A stretch of 64,000 nucleotides of DNA from Holophagales bacterium (GCA_016699405.1 CP064972.1:3255501-3319500), one strand, 5' to 3'; positions 43,755 to 53,223 are shown, counted from the stretch's first letter. A program made the numbers and translations. Notes: a model not told the origin generated them from the letters alone.

Positions 43755-44972
43755 GTGAACGTGCTCTTCCTCTCGCCCGGCTATCCGACCGAGATGAACT
43801 ACTTCGCCCGTGCCCTGGCACGGACCGGAGCGACGGTGTTCGGCCTCGGCGATCAGCCGCACGGCGCCCTGCCGGAGGCGGTGCGCGAACACGTCGCCTT
43901 TCACCTTCAGGTGCCGGATCTTTGGGACGAGCCGGCGGTGGAGGCCGCGGTGCGGGCACTGGCCGCCCGGCACCGGCTCGATCGCGTCGAGTGCCTCTGG
44001 GAGCCCGGCATGCTGCTCGCCGCGCGCCTGCGCGAGGCCCTCGGCCTGCCCGGAATGACCGTGGCGGAGACCCTGCCCTTCCGCGACAAGGAGCTGATGA
44101 AGCAGGCGCTCGAGGCGGCCGGCGTGCGAACGCCGCGCCACGCGCGCGCCGCGAGCGCGGCGGAGGTGCGTGCGGCGGCCGAACGCCTGGGCTTCCCGTT
44201 GATCGTCAAGCCGATCGCCGGGGCCGGCTCGGCCGACACCTACCGGGTCGCGTCGGCCGAGGAGCTCGACGAGGTGCTGCCGAAGATCCGCCACGTCGCC
44301 GAAGTGAGTGTCGAGGAGTACGTCGACGGCGAGGAGTACACCTTCGACACGATCTGCGCCGGTGGCGAGATCCTCTTCGCCAGCTCGAGCTGGTATCGCC
44401 CGAAGCCGCTCGTGGGACGCAGCGAGGAGTGGATCAGCCCGCAGACCGTGACCCTGCGCGACCTGAGCTCGCCGGGACTGGTCGCGGGGCGCGAGCTCGG
44501 ACTCCGGGTGCTCGCTGCCCTCGGCTTCCGCACCGGCTTCACTCACATGGAATGGTTCCTCACGCCGCGCGGCGAGGCGGTCTTCGGCGAGATCGGCGCC
44601 CGGCCGCCCGGGGCGCGCTCGGTCGACACGATGAACTACTGCTGCGACAACGACGTCTACGCCGGATGGGCCGAAGCCGTGGTCCACGGCAGGCTCCACC
44701 GCACCTTCGAGCGGCGGTTCAACTCGGCGGTCATCTTCAAGCGGGCGCGCGGCCACGGCAGGATTCGTCGGGTCGACGGGTGGGAGCGCCTCCGCTCCGA
44801 GCTCGGAGCGGCCATCGTCGGCCACGATCTGTTGCCGGTCGGCGCGTACCGGCGCGACTGGAAGCAGACCTTGCTCTCGGACGGATGGGTCTTCGTGCGC
44901 CACCCCGATCTCGCGACGCTCTGCGCCATCGCCGATCGCGTCGGCAGCGAGCTCCATCTCTTCTCCGAGTAG
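43755..44972 (+). CDS. ATP-grasp ligase 3 of the cluster
   Basis: The 405-residue protein starts at GTG 43755 (NVLFLSPGYPTEM) and aligns without gaps to gene 1 over at least the first 160 residues. Shared blocks are RVECLWEPG, DKELMKQ, LIVKPIAGAGSADTYRV, VEEYVDGEEYTFD, HMEW and FGEIGARPPG. It keeps the ATP lysines (112 and 152) and both metal-binding glutamates but also has Gly for the usual Asn. Together with gene 1 it probably came from duplication, followed by change of substrate. The nearest downstream gene is a flavin amine oxidase 117 bases on. Confidence 0.9.
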   Translation: MNVLFLSPGYPTEMNYFARALARTGATVFGLGDQPHGALPEAVREHVAFHLQVPDLWDEPAVEAAVRALAARHRLDRVECLWEPGMLLAARLREALGLPGMTVAETLPFRDKELMKQALEAAGVRTPRHARAASAAEVRAAAERLGFPLIVKPIAGAGSADTYRVASAEELDEVLPKIRHVAEVSVEEYVDGEEYTFDTICAGGEILFASSSWYRPKPLVGRSEEWISPQTVTLRDLSSPGLVAGRELGLRVLAALGFRTGFTHMEWFLTPRGEAVFGEIGARPPGARSVDTMNYCCDNDVYAGWAEAVVHGRLHRTFERRFNSAVIFKRARGHGRIRRVDGWERLRSELGAAIVGHDLLPVGAYRRDWKQTLLSDGWVFVRHPDLATLCAIADRVGSELHLFSE

Positions 44973-45089
44973 CGCAGCCCGGTTTTCCTCCACGACGCAG
45001 TTCGGTTCATCGCGGTAAGCTCCGCCGTCTGAACACGAACCCAGGGCACGCGGCGCGGCACCGATGCGGCGCGTGCAGCGGAGAGCTCC

Positions 45090-46685
45090 ATGGCCAGAAC
45101 GCCTCTGTTCCGTCGTCTGCAGCGTGCATTCGCCTTGGCTCGCCTCGCCGAGCAGCGCGGCGAACCCGAGACCGAGCTCGTCGAGCGCCTTGCCGAAGCG
45201 CGCACGACGGCATTCTCCCGGCGCGAGGTCTTGGCGGTAGGCGGCTTCGCGGCGGCGGGCATCGCCCTCGGTGGACGGTGGATCGGAGCGGCGCCCGCGG
45301 CACCGGCGATGGGAGAGGTGGCGATCGTCGGGGCGGGTGTCGCCGGGCTCACGGCGGCCCACCGCCTCGTCCAGGCGGGGGTGTCGGCGCGGATCTACGA
45401 GGCCCAGGAGCGCGTCGGCGGCCGGATGCTCTCGCTGCGCCGCGCCTTTCCCGAAGGTCAGGTGTGCGAGCTCGGCGGCGAGCTGGTCGACACCAATCAC
45501 ACGGCGCTGCGTGGTCTCTGCGGCGAGCTGGGGCTCGAGCTCGACGACTTCACCCGCGACGATCCGGCGGTCTCGCGGGATGTCTGGTACTTCGACGGGC
45601 GGAGGATTCGCGACGCGGAGATCGTCGCCGCGTTCCGGCCGATCGCGCGCCAGATCGAAGCCGCCTGGGCGGCGCTGTCGGGAGAGGACGTCACGCAGGC
45701 GTCGCCGAACGGCGGCGAGACGGTCGACCGCCAGTCGATCGCCGAGTGGCTCGAGAAGGCGGGCTGCTCGGGTTGGCTCTATCGCCTGCTGGAAGTCGGT
45801 TACGTGACCGAGTTCGGGCTGGAGATCGACCGGCAATCGGCCTGGAATCTGCTCTCGATGATCTCGACCGAGCCGGGAGCGTTCGAGATCTTCGGCGAGA
45901 GCGACGAGCGCTTTCACATCCGCGGCGGCAACGACCAGGTGCCGCTGCGCCTCGCCGAAGGTCTCGGCGAGCGGATCGAGCGTGGCCACCGCCTCGAGGC
46001 GCTCACCCAGCGCAGCGACGGTCGTTTCGAGCTCACCTTCCGAACCGGCGAGAGCAGCAAGGTCGTGGCGGCCGAGCGGGTGGTGCTCGCCCTGCCCTTC
46101 ACGCTGCTGCGACAGGTCGACCTGCGAATCGACCTGCCGGAGGTCAAGCGTCGGGCGATTACCGAGCTCGGCATGGGCATGAACGCCAAGGTGATGGTGG
46201 GCTTCGACGATCGCCTCTGGCGAACGCGCGGGCGCTCCAACGGCAGCGTGCTGACCGACCTGCCGTTCCAGCTCTCCTGGGAGTCGACCCGGCTGCAGCC
46301 GGGGCGCGGGGGGATCGTCGTCGCCTACAGCGGCGGTCTGCGCGGCCTCGAGGTAGGGCAGGGGACGCCGGCCGAACAGGCCCGCGCCTTCGCGCGCGAG
46401 TACGACCGCCTCTTCCCCGGCGTGGCCGCGAAGCGCAACACCGAAGCGCGCTTCCACTGGCCGACCCATCCGTGGACGCTCGGCTCCTACGCCTGTTACC
46501 TGCCCGGGCAGTGGACGGGGATCCGCGGCGCCGAAGGTGCCCGCGTCGGTGCGCTGCACTTCGCCGGCGAGCACACCTCGCTCGACTTCCAGGGCTACAT
46601 GGAGGGGGGCTGCGAGTCGGGCGAACGCGTCGCCGGTGAGATCCTCACCGACCTCGGGCGCTCCAAGCTGCCGGCCGGAGGGTGA
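45090..46685 (+). CDS. Flavin monoamine oxidase-family enzyme with Tat signal
   Basis: The 531-residue protein has a twin-arginine signal after an unusually long N-terminal region (FSRREVLAVGGF, Arg44-Arg45), the FAD-binding GAGVAGLTAA (81-90), RVGGRM, and the C-terminal FAD contact FAGEHTSLDFQGYMEGG. Members oxidise primary or secondary amines, or L-amino acids, to imines, making hydrogen peroxide. The Tat signal implies a folded, FAD-loaded enzyme acting in the periplasm. It follows the three ATP-grasp genes on the same strand and may act on their product or substrate; the 117-base gap leaves this open. GGAGAG precedes ATG 45090. Confidence 0.88.
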   Translation: MARTPLFRRLQRAFALARLAEQRGEPETELVERLAEARTTAFSRREVLAVGGFAAAGIALGGRWIGAAPAAPAMGEVAIVGAGVAGLTAAHRLVQAGVSARIYEAQERVGGRMLSLRRAFPEGQVCELGGELVDTNHTALRGLCGELGLELDDFTRDDPAVSRDVWYFDGRRIRDAEIVAAFRPIARQIEAAWAALSGEDVTQASPNGGETVDRQSIAEWLEKAGCSGWLYRLLEVGYVTEFGLEIDRQSAWNLLSMISTEPGAFEIFGESDERFHIRGGNDQVPLRLAEGLGERIERGHRLEALTQRSDGRFELTFRTGESSKVVAAERVVLALPFTLLRQVDLRIDLPEVKRRAITELGMGMNAKVMVGFDDRLWRTRGRSNGSVLTDLPFQLSWESTRLQPGRGGIVVAYSGGLRGLEVGQGTPAEQARAFAREYDRLFPGVAAKRNTEARFHWPTHPWTLGSYACYLPGQWTGIRGAEGARVGALHFAGEHTSLDFQGYMEGGCESGERVAGEILTDLGRSKLPAGG

Positions 46686-46709
46686 GGCCGCGGGCCGGCG
46701 CCGGAGGCT

Positions 46710-48140
46710 TCAGAGGAAGATCTTGCCCGGATTGAGGATCCCGCGAGGATCGAAGCTGCGCTTGATCGCGCGCATCAGGTCGATCGCCACGGGTGCGTGG
46801 CGCTGCGGCAGATAGCGACGCTGGGTCCAGCCGACGCCGTGCTCGCCGGTGATCGAGCCCCCCAGCTCGAGCACGGCGGCGAAGAGCTCGGCCTCCGCGG
46901 CGTCGCGCCGCGCCTCCCAGAGGGATTCCGGCAGGTCGCCTTGCAGGAGGTTGACGTGCAGGTTGCCGTCGCCCGCGTGTCCGTAGCAGATGGCGCGGAT
47001 CCCCTGGCGAGCCGCCGCCCGACGAGCCGCGCGGACCAGCAGAGCCAACGCCGCGCGCGGCACGACGGTGTCGCACTCCTTGTACACCGATCGATGCTTG
47101 ACCGCCTCGCCGACGCGCCGGCGGATCGCCCAGAGCCGATGCTGGTCGGCGCTGTCCTGGGCCACCAGGGCGTCGCGTCCGCCGAGCGAGATCGCCAGCT
47201 CCTCGATGCCCGCCGCTTCGACGAGCAGCGCCTCGTCGTCATCGCCGTCGAGCTCGACGAGCAACATCGCCGCCTGGCCGACGAGGCTCCCCGGCAAGGG
47301 CGTGAGCTCCGAGACCGCCTGCAACGCTCCCTCCTCGACCAGCTCGCAGGCGGCCGGAGAGAAGCCTGCGCGGAAGATCGCGGCGACCGCTCCGGCCGCG
47401 CCCTCGAGCTCGGCGAAGGGCAGGATCATGGTCAGCGAGGCGCGCGGCTTGCCGATCAGCCGCAGCGTGGCCGCGGTGAGCACCGCGAGCGTACCTTCCG
47501 AGCCGATCAGCAGTTGCGTCAGGTCGTAGCCGGCGACGTCCTTGCGATTCCTCCCGCCGGTCGCCAGGAGCGTGCCGTCGGCGAGCACCGCCTCGAGCCC
47601 GAGGACCCACTTGCGGGTCGTGCCGTACTTGCACGAACGCGGTCCGGCCGAGTCCTCGGCGAGATTGCCGCCGAGCAGGCAACTCTCGCGGCTCGCCGGG
47701 TCCGGCGGGTAGAAGAGGCCGAGCTCCTCGACGCGCGTCTGGAGGTCGGCGACCACGACCCCGGTCTCGGCGTCGACGGTGAGGTTCTCGCGGTCGATGG
47801 CGCGCACGCGGGTGAGGCGTTCGAGCGACAGCACGATCCCCCCGGCCGCCGGCAGGGCGCCACCGGACAGGCCGGTGCCGGCGCCGCGCGGGACGATCGG
47901 CAGCCGCTCGGCGTGCGCCAGCGCGAGCACGGCCTGCACCTGGGCGACGTCGACTGGCAGCGCCGCTGCGGCCGGAAGGAAACAGAGGCTCTCGGTTTCG
48001 TCGCGCCCGTAGCGGTCGCGGCTGACCTCGTCGCAGCGCAGGCCATCCGGTCCGAGGATCTCGGTCAGACGCTCGAGGTGCGTGGCTTGCGGCACGACCA
48101 GCCCGAGGGCGGTCGGGTCGAGGGGGGGGCGGCCGCTCAT
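46710..48140 (-). CDS. FAD-linked oxidase, glycolate/D-lactate oxidase GlcD type
   Basis: The 476-residue protein has the PCMH FAD domain with GAGTGLSGGALPAAGGIVLS, the family's SCLLGGNLAEDSAGPR region, and C-terminal YGHAGDGNLHVNLL and GEHGVGWTQRRYL motifs. It oxidises a 2-hydroxyacid such as glycolate or D-lactate with FAD. GlcE and GlcF partners are absent here, so a D-lactate or D-2-hydroxyacid dehydrogenase is as likely as glycolate oxidase. It overlaps the preceding mgtE stop (ATGA) and converges with the amine oxidase gene 24 bases away. Confidence 0.92.
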   Translation of the reverse strand: MSGRPPLDPTALGLVVPQATHLERLTEILGPDGLRCDEVSRDRYGRDETESLCFLPAAAALPVDVAQVQAVLALAHAERLPIVPRGAGTGLSGGALPAAGGIVLSLERLTRVRAIDRENLTVDAETGVVVADLQTRVEELGLFYPPDPASRESCLLGGNLAEDSAGPRSCKYGTTRKWVLGLEAVLADGTLLATGGRNRKDVAGYDLTQLLIGSEGTLAVLTAATLRLIGKPRASLTMILPFAELEGAAGAVAAIFRAGFSPAACELVEEGALQAVSELTPLPGSLVGQAAMLLVELDGDDDEALLVEAAGIEELAISLGGRDALVAQDSADQHRLWAIRRRVGEAVKHRSVYKECDTVVPRAALALLVRAARRAAARQGIRAICYGHAGDGNLHVNLLQGDLPESLWEARRDAAEAELFAAVLELGGSITGEHGVGWTQRRYLPQRHAPVAIDLMRAIKRSFDPRGILNPGKIFL

Positions 48141-49552
48141 GGCTGGAGATAGCGGAGCAGCAGGGTGGCGGTGCCGAGGAAGGACATGAAGCCTCCGACG
48201 TCGGTGGCGGTGGTGACGAAGATCGAGCTGCCGAGGGCGGGGTCGAGCTGGAGTCGGCGGAGCAGCAGCGGCACCGAGGCGCCGAAGAGGCCGGCAACGG
48301 TGAGGTTTACCGTCTCGGCGAGCAGCAGGATGGCGCCGAGTACGACGTTCCCTTCCCAGAGCCAGGCCACGGAGCCAAGCACGAGGCCGGTGGCGAGCCC
48401 GTTCATCAGGCCGACGGCGGTCTGTCGGCCGACGACGCGCATGGTGCGTCGCAGGTCCATCTCGCCGAGGGCGAGCCCGCGGACCATCACGGTGAGGGTC
48501 TGCGTCCCGGCGTTGCCGCCCATGCCGGCGACGATCGGCATGAACATCGCGAGCACCGCGTACTTCTCGATCGTGCCGAGGAAGAGGCCGACGACGCTCG
48601 CCGCCATGAAGGCCGTCGCGAGGTTGACCAGCAGCCAGGGCAGGCGCAGGCGCACCGAGCGCGCCGGCGCGGTGGCCAGGCTCTCCTGGGTGTCGAGGTT
48701 GGCCAGGTGGTAGAGGTCTTTGGTCGCGGCCTCTTCCACCACGTCGAGCACGTCGTCGACGGAGATCGAGCCGACGAGTCGTCCGTCCTCGTCGATGACC
48801 GGCACCAGCAGCAGGTCGTAACGCGAGAAGACCCGGGCGACCTCGTCTTCCGGCGTGTCGACGCGGACCGTCACCACCTCGCGGTTCATGATCTCGCGGA
48901 GCGGTCGGTGCGGCTCGGCGGTGACCAGATGCCAGAGGTTGACGATCCCGAGCAGGTGGCGGCGTTCGTCGGTGACGTAGAGATAGAACAGCCGGCGCTC
49001 CTCGGCGAGGCGGCGCAGGCGCTCGACCGCCTCGGCGACCGACAGGTCGGCGGGGAAGGGCGGCAGGTCGGGGCTCATCAGCCCGCCGGCGGTCTGCGGC
49101 CCGTAGCGAAGGAGGTTCCCCACCCGGGTGGCGAAGGCCGGCTCGAAGCGCTCGAGCAACGTCTCGCGGCGTTCGTCGGGGAGGATCTGCAGGAGGTCGA
49201 CCACGTCCGAGGGTGGGAGGCGCGACAGCAGACCGTCGACGAGCTCGTCGGAGGCGGAGGAGAGGACGAGCCGCTGCGTCTCCTCATCGAGCTCGCGCAG
49301 TGTCCGTGCGGCCAGGTTGAGCTCGAGGAGGGCCTCGAGAAGCCGCTCCTGCTCGCCCGGCGGGAGCTGCGCGAAGAGCTGCGCGATGTCGGCCGGATGC
49401 AGGCGCAGCAGCAGTCGTTTGGCCTGCTTGGCGTACGCCGGTTCTCGCAGCAGACGCAGGAGCAGACGCTGCCGCTGTCCGCGAGCTAGCGGCTCGGAGC
49501 GCAAGGTGCGCAGCGTCCGCATGGTGGCGAGCGGCGAGGCGGAGGGCGGCAT
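48137..49552 (-). CDS. mgtE: Magnesium transporter MgtE
   Basis: The 471-residue protein shows the complete MgtE layout: helical N domain (LHPADIAQLFAQLPPGEQERLL), paired CBS domains (about residues 155-275), plug helix, and five transmembrane helices with AGMGGNAGTQTLTVMVRGLA lining the Mg2+ pore. It imports Mg2+ and closes when Mg2+ binds the N and CBS domains. ATG 49552 sits seven bases after a TATCAT box; ATG 49522 and TTG 49558 are alternatives. It overlaps the GlcD-type gene by four bases. Confidence 0.95.
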   Translation of the reverse strand: MPPSASPLATMRTLRTLRSEPLARGQRQRLLLRLLREPAYAKQAKRLLLRLHPADIAQLFAQLPPGEQERLLEALLELNLAARTLRELDEETQRLVLSSASDELVDGLLSRLPPSDVVDLLQILPDERRETLLERFEPAFATRVGNLLRYGPQTAGGLMSPDLPPFPADLSVAEAVERLRRLAEERRLFYLYVTDERRHLLGIVNLWHLVTAEPHRPLREIMNREVVTVRVDTPEDEVARVFSRYDLLLVPVIDEDGRLVGSISVDDVLDVVEEAATKDLYHLANLDTQESLATAPARSVRLRLPWLLVNLATAFMAASVVGLFLGTIEKYAVLAMFMPIVAGMGGNAGTQTLTVMVRGLALGEMDLRRTMRVVGRQTAVGLMNGLATGLVLGSVAWLWEGNVVLGAILLLAETVNLTVAGLFGASVPLLLRRLQLDPALGSSIFVTTATDVGGFMSFLGTATLLLRYLQP

Positions 49553-49559
49553 CGGCAAG

Positions 49560-49565
49560 ATGATA
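49560..49565 (-). promoter_or_regulatory. -10-like box of mgtE
   Basis: TATCAT on the minus strand ends seven bases before ATG 49552, suggesting a leaderless mRNA. The region is divergent with lgt, whose own TAGGAT box overlaps at 49564-49569. Confidence 0.4.
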
Positions 49566-49583
49566 GGATGAATTGATTACACG

Positions 49584-50381
49584 ATGATTCAAGAGCTCTT
49601 TCGCCTCGGCCCTCTCGTCATCAGCCCCTTCGGCGTTCTCATGGTGGCGGCGTTTCTCGTCGCCTACTGGGAGTTGCTGCGCAATCTCCGCCAGGCGCGC
49701 CTCGGCGACGAAGAGGACGCCAGCGCGATCCTCTTCGCTGCCGGGATCGGCGGCATCGTCGGCGCCAAGGTCTACTACGCGGCGCTCTACGCCGACTGGC
49801 ACCTGCTCTTCTCGCGCTCCGGCCTCGTCTGGTACGGCGGCTTCGCGCTGGGAACGGCGGCGGTCCTCTGGGTGGCGTTTCGTCGCCGTCTCCCCGGCTG
49901 GCGTCTCGCGGACGCCGCCGCGCCGGGATTGGCGCTCGGTTACGGCGTCGGCCGCATCGGCTGCTTCCTCGTCGGCGACGACTACGGCCGACCGACCGAT
50001 CTGCCGTGGGGGATCAAGTTCGCCAACGGCCTGCCGCCGACCGAGGCCGGATACCTCCGCTCGGAGTTCGGCGTCCCGTTGCCGGCCTCGATCCCGGACT
50101 CGCAGTTGCTCGCGGTGCACCCGACGCAGCTCTACGAGACCGCGGCCGGACTGCTCATCTGGTGGATCGGCCGTCGCCTCCTCGCCCGTGGGCTCCCTTC
50201 AGGCGTCACCGCGCTCGTCGTGCTCTCGCTGCTGGCCGTAGAGCGTTTCGGCGTCGAGCTGGTGCGTGCCAAGGACGATCGCTTCCTCGGTCCGTTCACG
50301 CTCGCCCAGGCGATTGCCGCGACGATCTTCGTGGCGAGCCTGCTGCTGATCCGCAGCCGGCGACGCGCGGTCGGAGCGTGA
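49584..50381 (+). CDS. lgt: Prolipoprotein diacylglyceryl transferase
   Basis: The 265-residue membrane protein has seven helices and the Lgt blocks GRIGCFLVGDDYGRPTDLPWG and HPTQLYE. It transfers diacylglycerol from phosphatidylglycerol to the lipobox Cys of prolipoproteins in the inner membrane, the first step of lipoprotein maturation. Likely clients in this window are the products at 1740 and 2783. ATG 49584 is 32 bases from the divergent mgtE start. Its stop overlaps the next gene's ATG (TGATG). Confidence 0.95.
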   Translation: MIQELFRLGPLVISPFGVLMVAAFLVAYWELLRNLRQARLGDEEDASAILFAAGIGGIVGAKVYYAALYADWHLLFSRSGLVWYGGFALGTAAVLWVAFRRRLPGWRLADAAAPGLALGYGVGRIGCFLVGDDYGRPTDLPWGIKFANGLPPTEAGYLRSEFGVPLPASIPDSQLLAVHPTQLYETAAGLLIWWIGRRLLARGLPSGVTALVVLSLLAVERFGVELVRAKDDRFLGPFTLAQAIAATIFVASLLLIRSRRRAVGA

Positions 50382-51391
50382 TGGGCGCCGACGAGCCGCT
50401 CGATCTGCTGGTGGTGGGCGCCGGCCCGACCGGCCTCTCGACAGCCGCTGCGGCGCTCGCCGCCGGGCTCTCGGTGCGGGTGGTCGATCGCGGGGCGATC
50501 ACCGACTCGATCCAGCGCTTCCCGACCGACGTCGTCTTTTTCAGCACGCGCGAGCGGCTGGCGATCGCCGGGGTGCCGTTCGCCATTCCGGAAGAGAAGC
50601 CGACACGACGCCAGGTTCTTGCCTACTACCGGGCGGTCGCCTCGTCGCTCGGCATCCCCCTGGCCTTGCACGAGGAGGTGGTGGGGATCGAACGGGACGG
50701 CGCCGAGCTCGTCGTTCGCGGGCGGCGCCGCGGGGGTGAGACGCAGCGGCGGGCGCGCGCCGTCGCTCTCGCGGTCGGCTATTTCGACACGCCGCGTCGA
50801 CTCGGCGTGCCCGGGGAAGCGGCCTCCTGGGTCCGCCATCGCTACGTCGAGCCCTACGCGCACTTCGGCGAGCGGGTGTTGATGGTCGGGGGCGGCAACT
50901 CGGCAGCCGAGGCGGCGCTCGACCTCTGGCGCTCCGGTGCCCGCGTGCTGCTGGTGCATCGCGGTCCGGCACTCAAGGCGACGGTCAAGTACTGGCTCCG
51001 CCCGGATGTCGAGAATCGGATCGCCGAAGGGTCGATCGAGGCTCGGTTCAGCACGCGGGTGACCGCCTTCGAGGACGGCGCCGTCCGGCTGGAAGGCCCG
51101 GCCGGGGAGGAGCGCATCGAGGTCGACGCGGCGTACGTCCTGGCGGGCTACGAGCCGGACTTCGCGCTCGTCCGCGCCGCCGGGGTGACGATCGACCCGA
51201 CGACCGGCGTGCCGCGCTTCGATCCGACGACCTGCGAGAGCGATGTTCCGGGGATCTTCATCGTCGGCACGCTCCAGGCGGGCTTCGCGACCCACTCGAT
51301 CTTCATCGAGAGCTCGCGGGAGCACGGCCCGCGGCTCGTCCAGCACCTCGCCTCCCGACTCGGCCCCCGGTCCCGTCGGGATCTGGCCTGA
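50381..51391 (+). CDS. YpdA/Bdr-family FAD-dependent disulfide reductase
   Basis: The 336-residue protein has an FAD-binding GAGPTGLS (about 14-21), FPTDVVFFSTRERLAIAGVPF, KPTRRQVLAYYR, and a second nucleotide site VGGGNSAAEAAL for NADPH. This is the YpdA (bacillithiol disulfide reductase) pattern: a thioredoxin-reductase-like protein without a CxxC pair. It probably reduces oxidised bacillithiol or related thiol using NADPH. It overlaps lgt by one base. A bacilliredoxin gene lies 34 kb away at 16473. The C terminus has the family HSIFIESSREHG. Confidence 0.88.
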   Translation: MGADEPLDLLVVGAGPTGLSTAAAALAAGLSVRVVDRGAITDSIQRFPTDVVFFSTRERLAIAGVPFAIPEEKPTRRQVLAYYRAVASSLGIPLALHEEVVGIERDGAELVVRGRRRGGETQRRARAVALAVGYFDTPRRLGVPGEAASWVRHRYVEPYAHFGERVLMVGGGNSAAEAALDLWRSGARVLLVHRGPALKATVKYWLRPDVENRIAEGSIEARFSTRVTAFEDGAVRLEGPAGEERIEVDAAYVLAGYEPDFALVRAAGVTIDPTTGVPRFDPTTCESDVPGIFIVGTLQAGFATHSIFIESSREHGPRLVQHLASRLGPRSRRDLA

Positions 51392-51450
51392 GACTTGCTA
51401 AGCCCACAGGTGAACCGGAGGGCGACCTCCGCCATCCTAGGAGTCACGAG

Positions 51451-53124
51451 ATGAGCGACCTCCAGAGACCGCGCCGCCCCCTTCTTCCGCTCGCTGCCCT
51501 GGCGCTCCTCGTCTGGGCCAGCGTCGCCGGTGCCCAGAGCGCGCCGCCCGTCCGGTCGTTCGGCGAGACCGTCGACGTCCGCGTGGTGAACCTCGAGGCG
51601 GTGGTCACCGACAAGGACGGACTGCCGATCACCGGGCTCGAGCCGGGCGACTTCAAGCTCGAGATCGACGGCCGCGAGGTGCCGATCGGCTACTTCACCG
51701 AGGTGCGCGGGGGCGATGCCGTGGTCCCGCAGGCGCCGGCGGCCGGTGCCGCCTCGCTCCCCGGAATGCCGAGCCTGGCCCCCGGCACGCCGGTCGGCAC
51801 GAGCTATCTCGTCTTCATCGACGAGTACTTCTCGGTCGCCCGTGACCGCGACCAGGTCTTGCGTCGCATGGTCGACGACCTGCCTCGCCTGGGGCCGGAG
51901 GACCGGATGGCGCTGGTCGCCTTCGACGGCAAGGGTCTGACGCTGCTGTCGAGCTGGTCGGGCTCGCCCTCGGCGCTCGAGCGCGCCTTCCGCACCGCGC
52001 TCGGCCGGCCGGCCCTCGGGATCCAGCGGGTCACCGAGCTGCGCACGCTGGAAAACGAGCGACGCGACTTCGTGCGTCTCGGGATGGACTTCGAGAGCTC
52101 GGTCGAGGGGCGTCTCGAACCGTTCGAGCTCGACTTCGCGCATCGTCTCGAACGCCAGCTGCAGGGTGCCATCGCGGCGGCCGCGGCCACCCTGCGCGGC
52201 TTCGCCGCGCCGCCCGGACGGAAGGTGATGCTGCTGCTCTCCGGCGGCTGGCCGTACGAGGTCGGCGAGTACGCCGCCGGCGACGACTTCCCGCGCTACA
52301 CGCCCGAGTCGACCCTGTCTCGGGGCACCGAGCTCTATGCGCCGCTCGCCGACACCGCCAACCAGCTTGGCTACACCGTCTATTCGGTCGACGTTCCCGG
52401 TCTCGCTTCGCCGGCCGTCGACGCCGAGGTGCGGACCCAGGGCGAGGCGCAGATCAACGGCGGTGTGCACTTCGAGCGCAAGGCGAACATCCAGCAGACG
52501 CTTACCCAGATCGCGCGCCAGACCGGCGGCCGCGCTCTGCTCAACTCCCAGCGGCTCGACGCGTTCGTCGTGGCGCAGAGCGACACGCGCTCCTACTACT
52601 GGCTCGGGTTCTCGCCGACCTGGAAGGGGGATGACAGCCGTCACCGGGTCAAGTTGTCGGTGCTGCGGCCTGGCCTGCGGCTGCGCACGCGCGACGACTA
52701 CGTGGACATCTCGCGTCAGCGCGAGGTCTCGATGGCGGTCGAGAGCGGGCTGCTCTTCGGCGCGCCGCCGAGTACCGATCTTCTCGGCCTGGAGCTCGGC
52801 GAGACCCAGTCGGGCAAGCGCGGGCGGATGACCCTGCCGTTCACCGTGTCGGTGCCGGGCGATCAGCTCACCTTCGTTCCGGAGGCGGGGAGCCTGGTCG
52901 CGCAGCTCGAGCTGCGGGTGGCGGCGATCGACGACCGCGGCGACCGGTCCGAGATCCCGGTGATTCCGATTTCGATCCGCGCCCGGCGTGCCGCTCAGCC
53001 GGGGGAGAAGGTCACCTTCCAGAACAGCGTCGAGCTCCGACGGGGCAAGCAGCGCGTCCTCTTCTCGCTCTTCGACCCGCTCTCCGGCCGGATGTTCACC
53101 GCCGTTCGCGAGCTCAAGCCCTGA
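51451..53124 (+). CDS. Secreted VWFA-related acidobacterial protein, first copy
   Basis: The 557-residue protein has a signal peptide, an N-terminal beta unit (SFGETVDVRVVNLEAVVTDK, then ITGLEPGDF), a VWFA-like domain (about residues 115-370), and a beta-rich C-terminal region after YYWLGFSPTW. This is the VWFA-related family typical of Acidobacteriota, of unknown function. The metal site normally DxSxS reads DEYFS (Asp124 onward), so the MIDAS is not canonical. ATG 51451 starts the signal. A paralogue follows 99 bases on. Confidence 0.88.
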   Translation: MSDLQRPRRPLLPLAALALLVWASVAGAQSAPPVRSFGETVDVRVVNLEAVVTDKDGLPITGLEPGDFKLEIDGREVPIGYFTEVRGGDAVVPQAPAAGAASLPGMPSLAPGTPVGTSYLVFIDEYFSVARDRDQVLRRMVDDLPRLGPEDRMALVAFDGKGLTLLSSWSGSPSALERAFRTALGRPALGIQRVTELRTLENERRDFVRLGMDFESSVEGRLEPFELDFAHRLERQLQGAIAAAAATLRGFAAPPGRKVMLLLSGGWPYEVGEYAAGDDFPRYTPESTLSRGTELYAPLADTANQLGYTVYSVDVPGLASPAVDAEVRTQGEAQINGGVHFERKANIQQTLTQIARQTGGRALLNSQRLDAFVVAQSDTRSYYWLGFSPTWKGDDSRHRVKLSVLRPGLRLRTRDDYVDISRQREVSMAVESGLLFGAPPSTDLLGLELGETQSGKRGRMTLPFTVSVPGDQLTFVPEAGSLVAQLELRVAAIDDRGDRSEIPVIPISIRARRAAQPGEKVTFQNSVELRRGKQRVLFSLFDPLSGRMFTAVRELKP

Positions 53125-53223
53125 GCCTCCTCTGGGCGCGGCGGCCTCGGCCGCCGCGCCTGCCGTTCCGGGCGCTCGCCCTGCCCGTGCTCCTGTAGAC
53201 TCTGCCTTCGAGGACCCCACACG

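Noticed and set aside
45046..45076. A hairpin ahead of the amine oxidase start as a regulatory element
   Set aside because: A 7-bp stem with a 17-base loop is expected by chance at this GC content.
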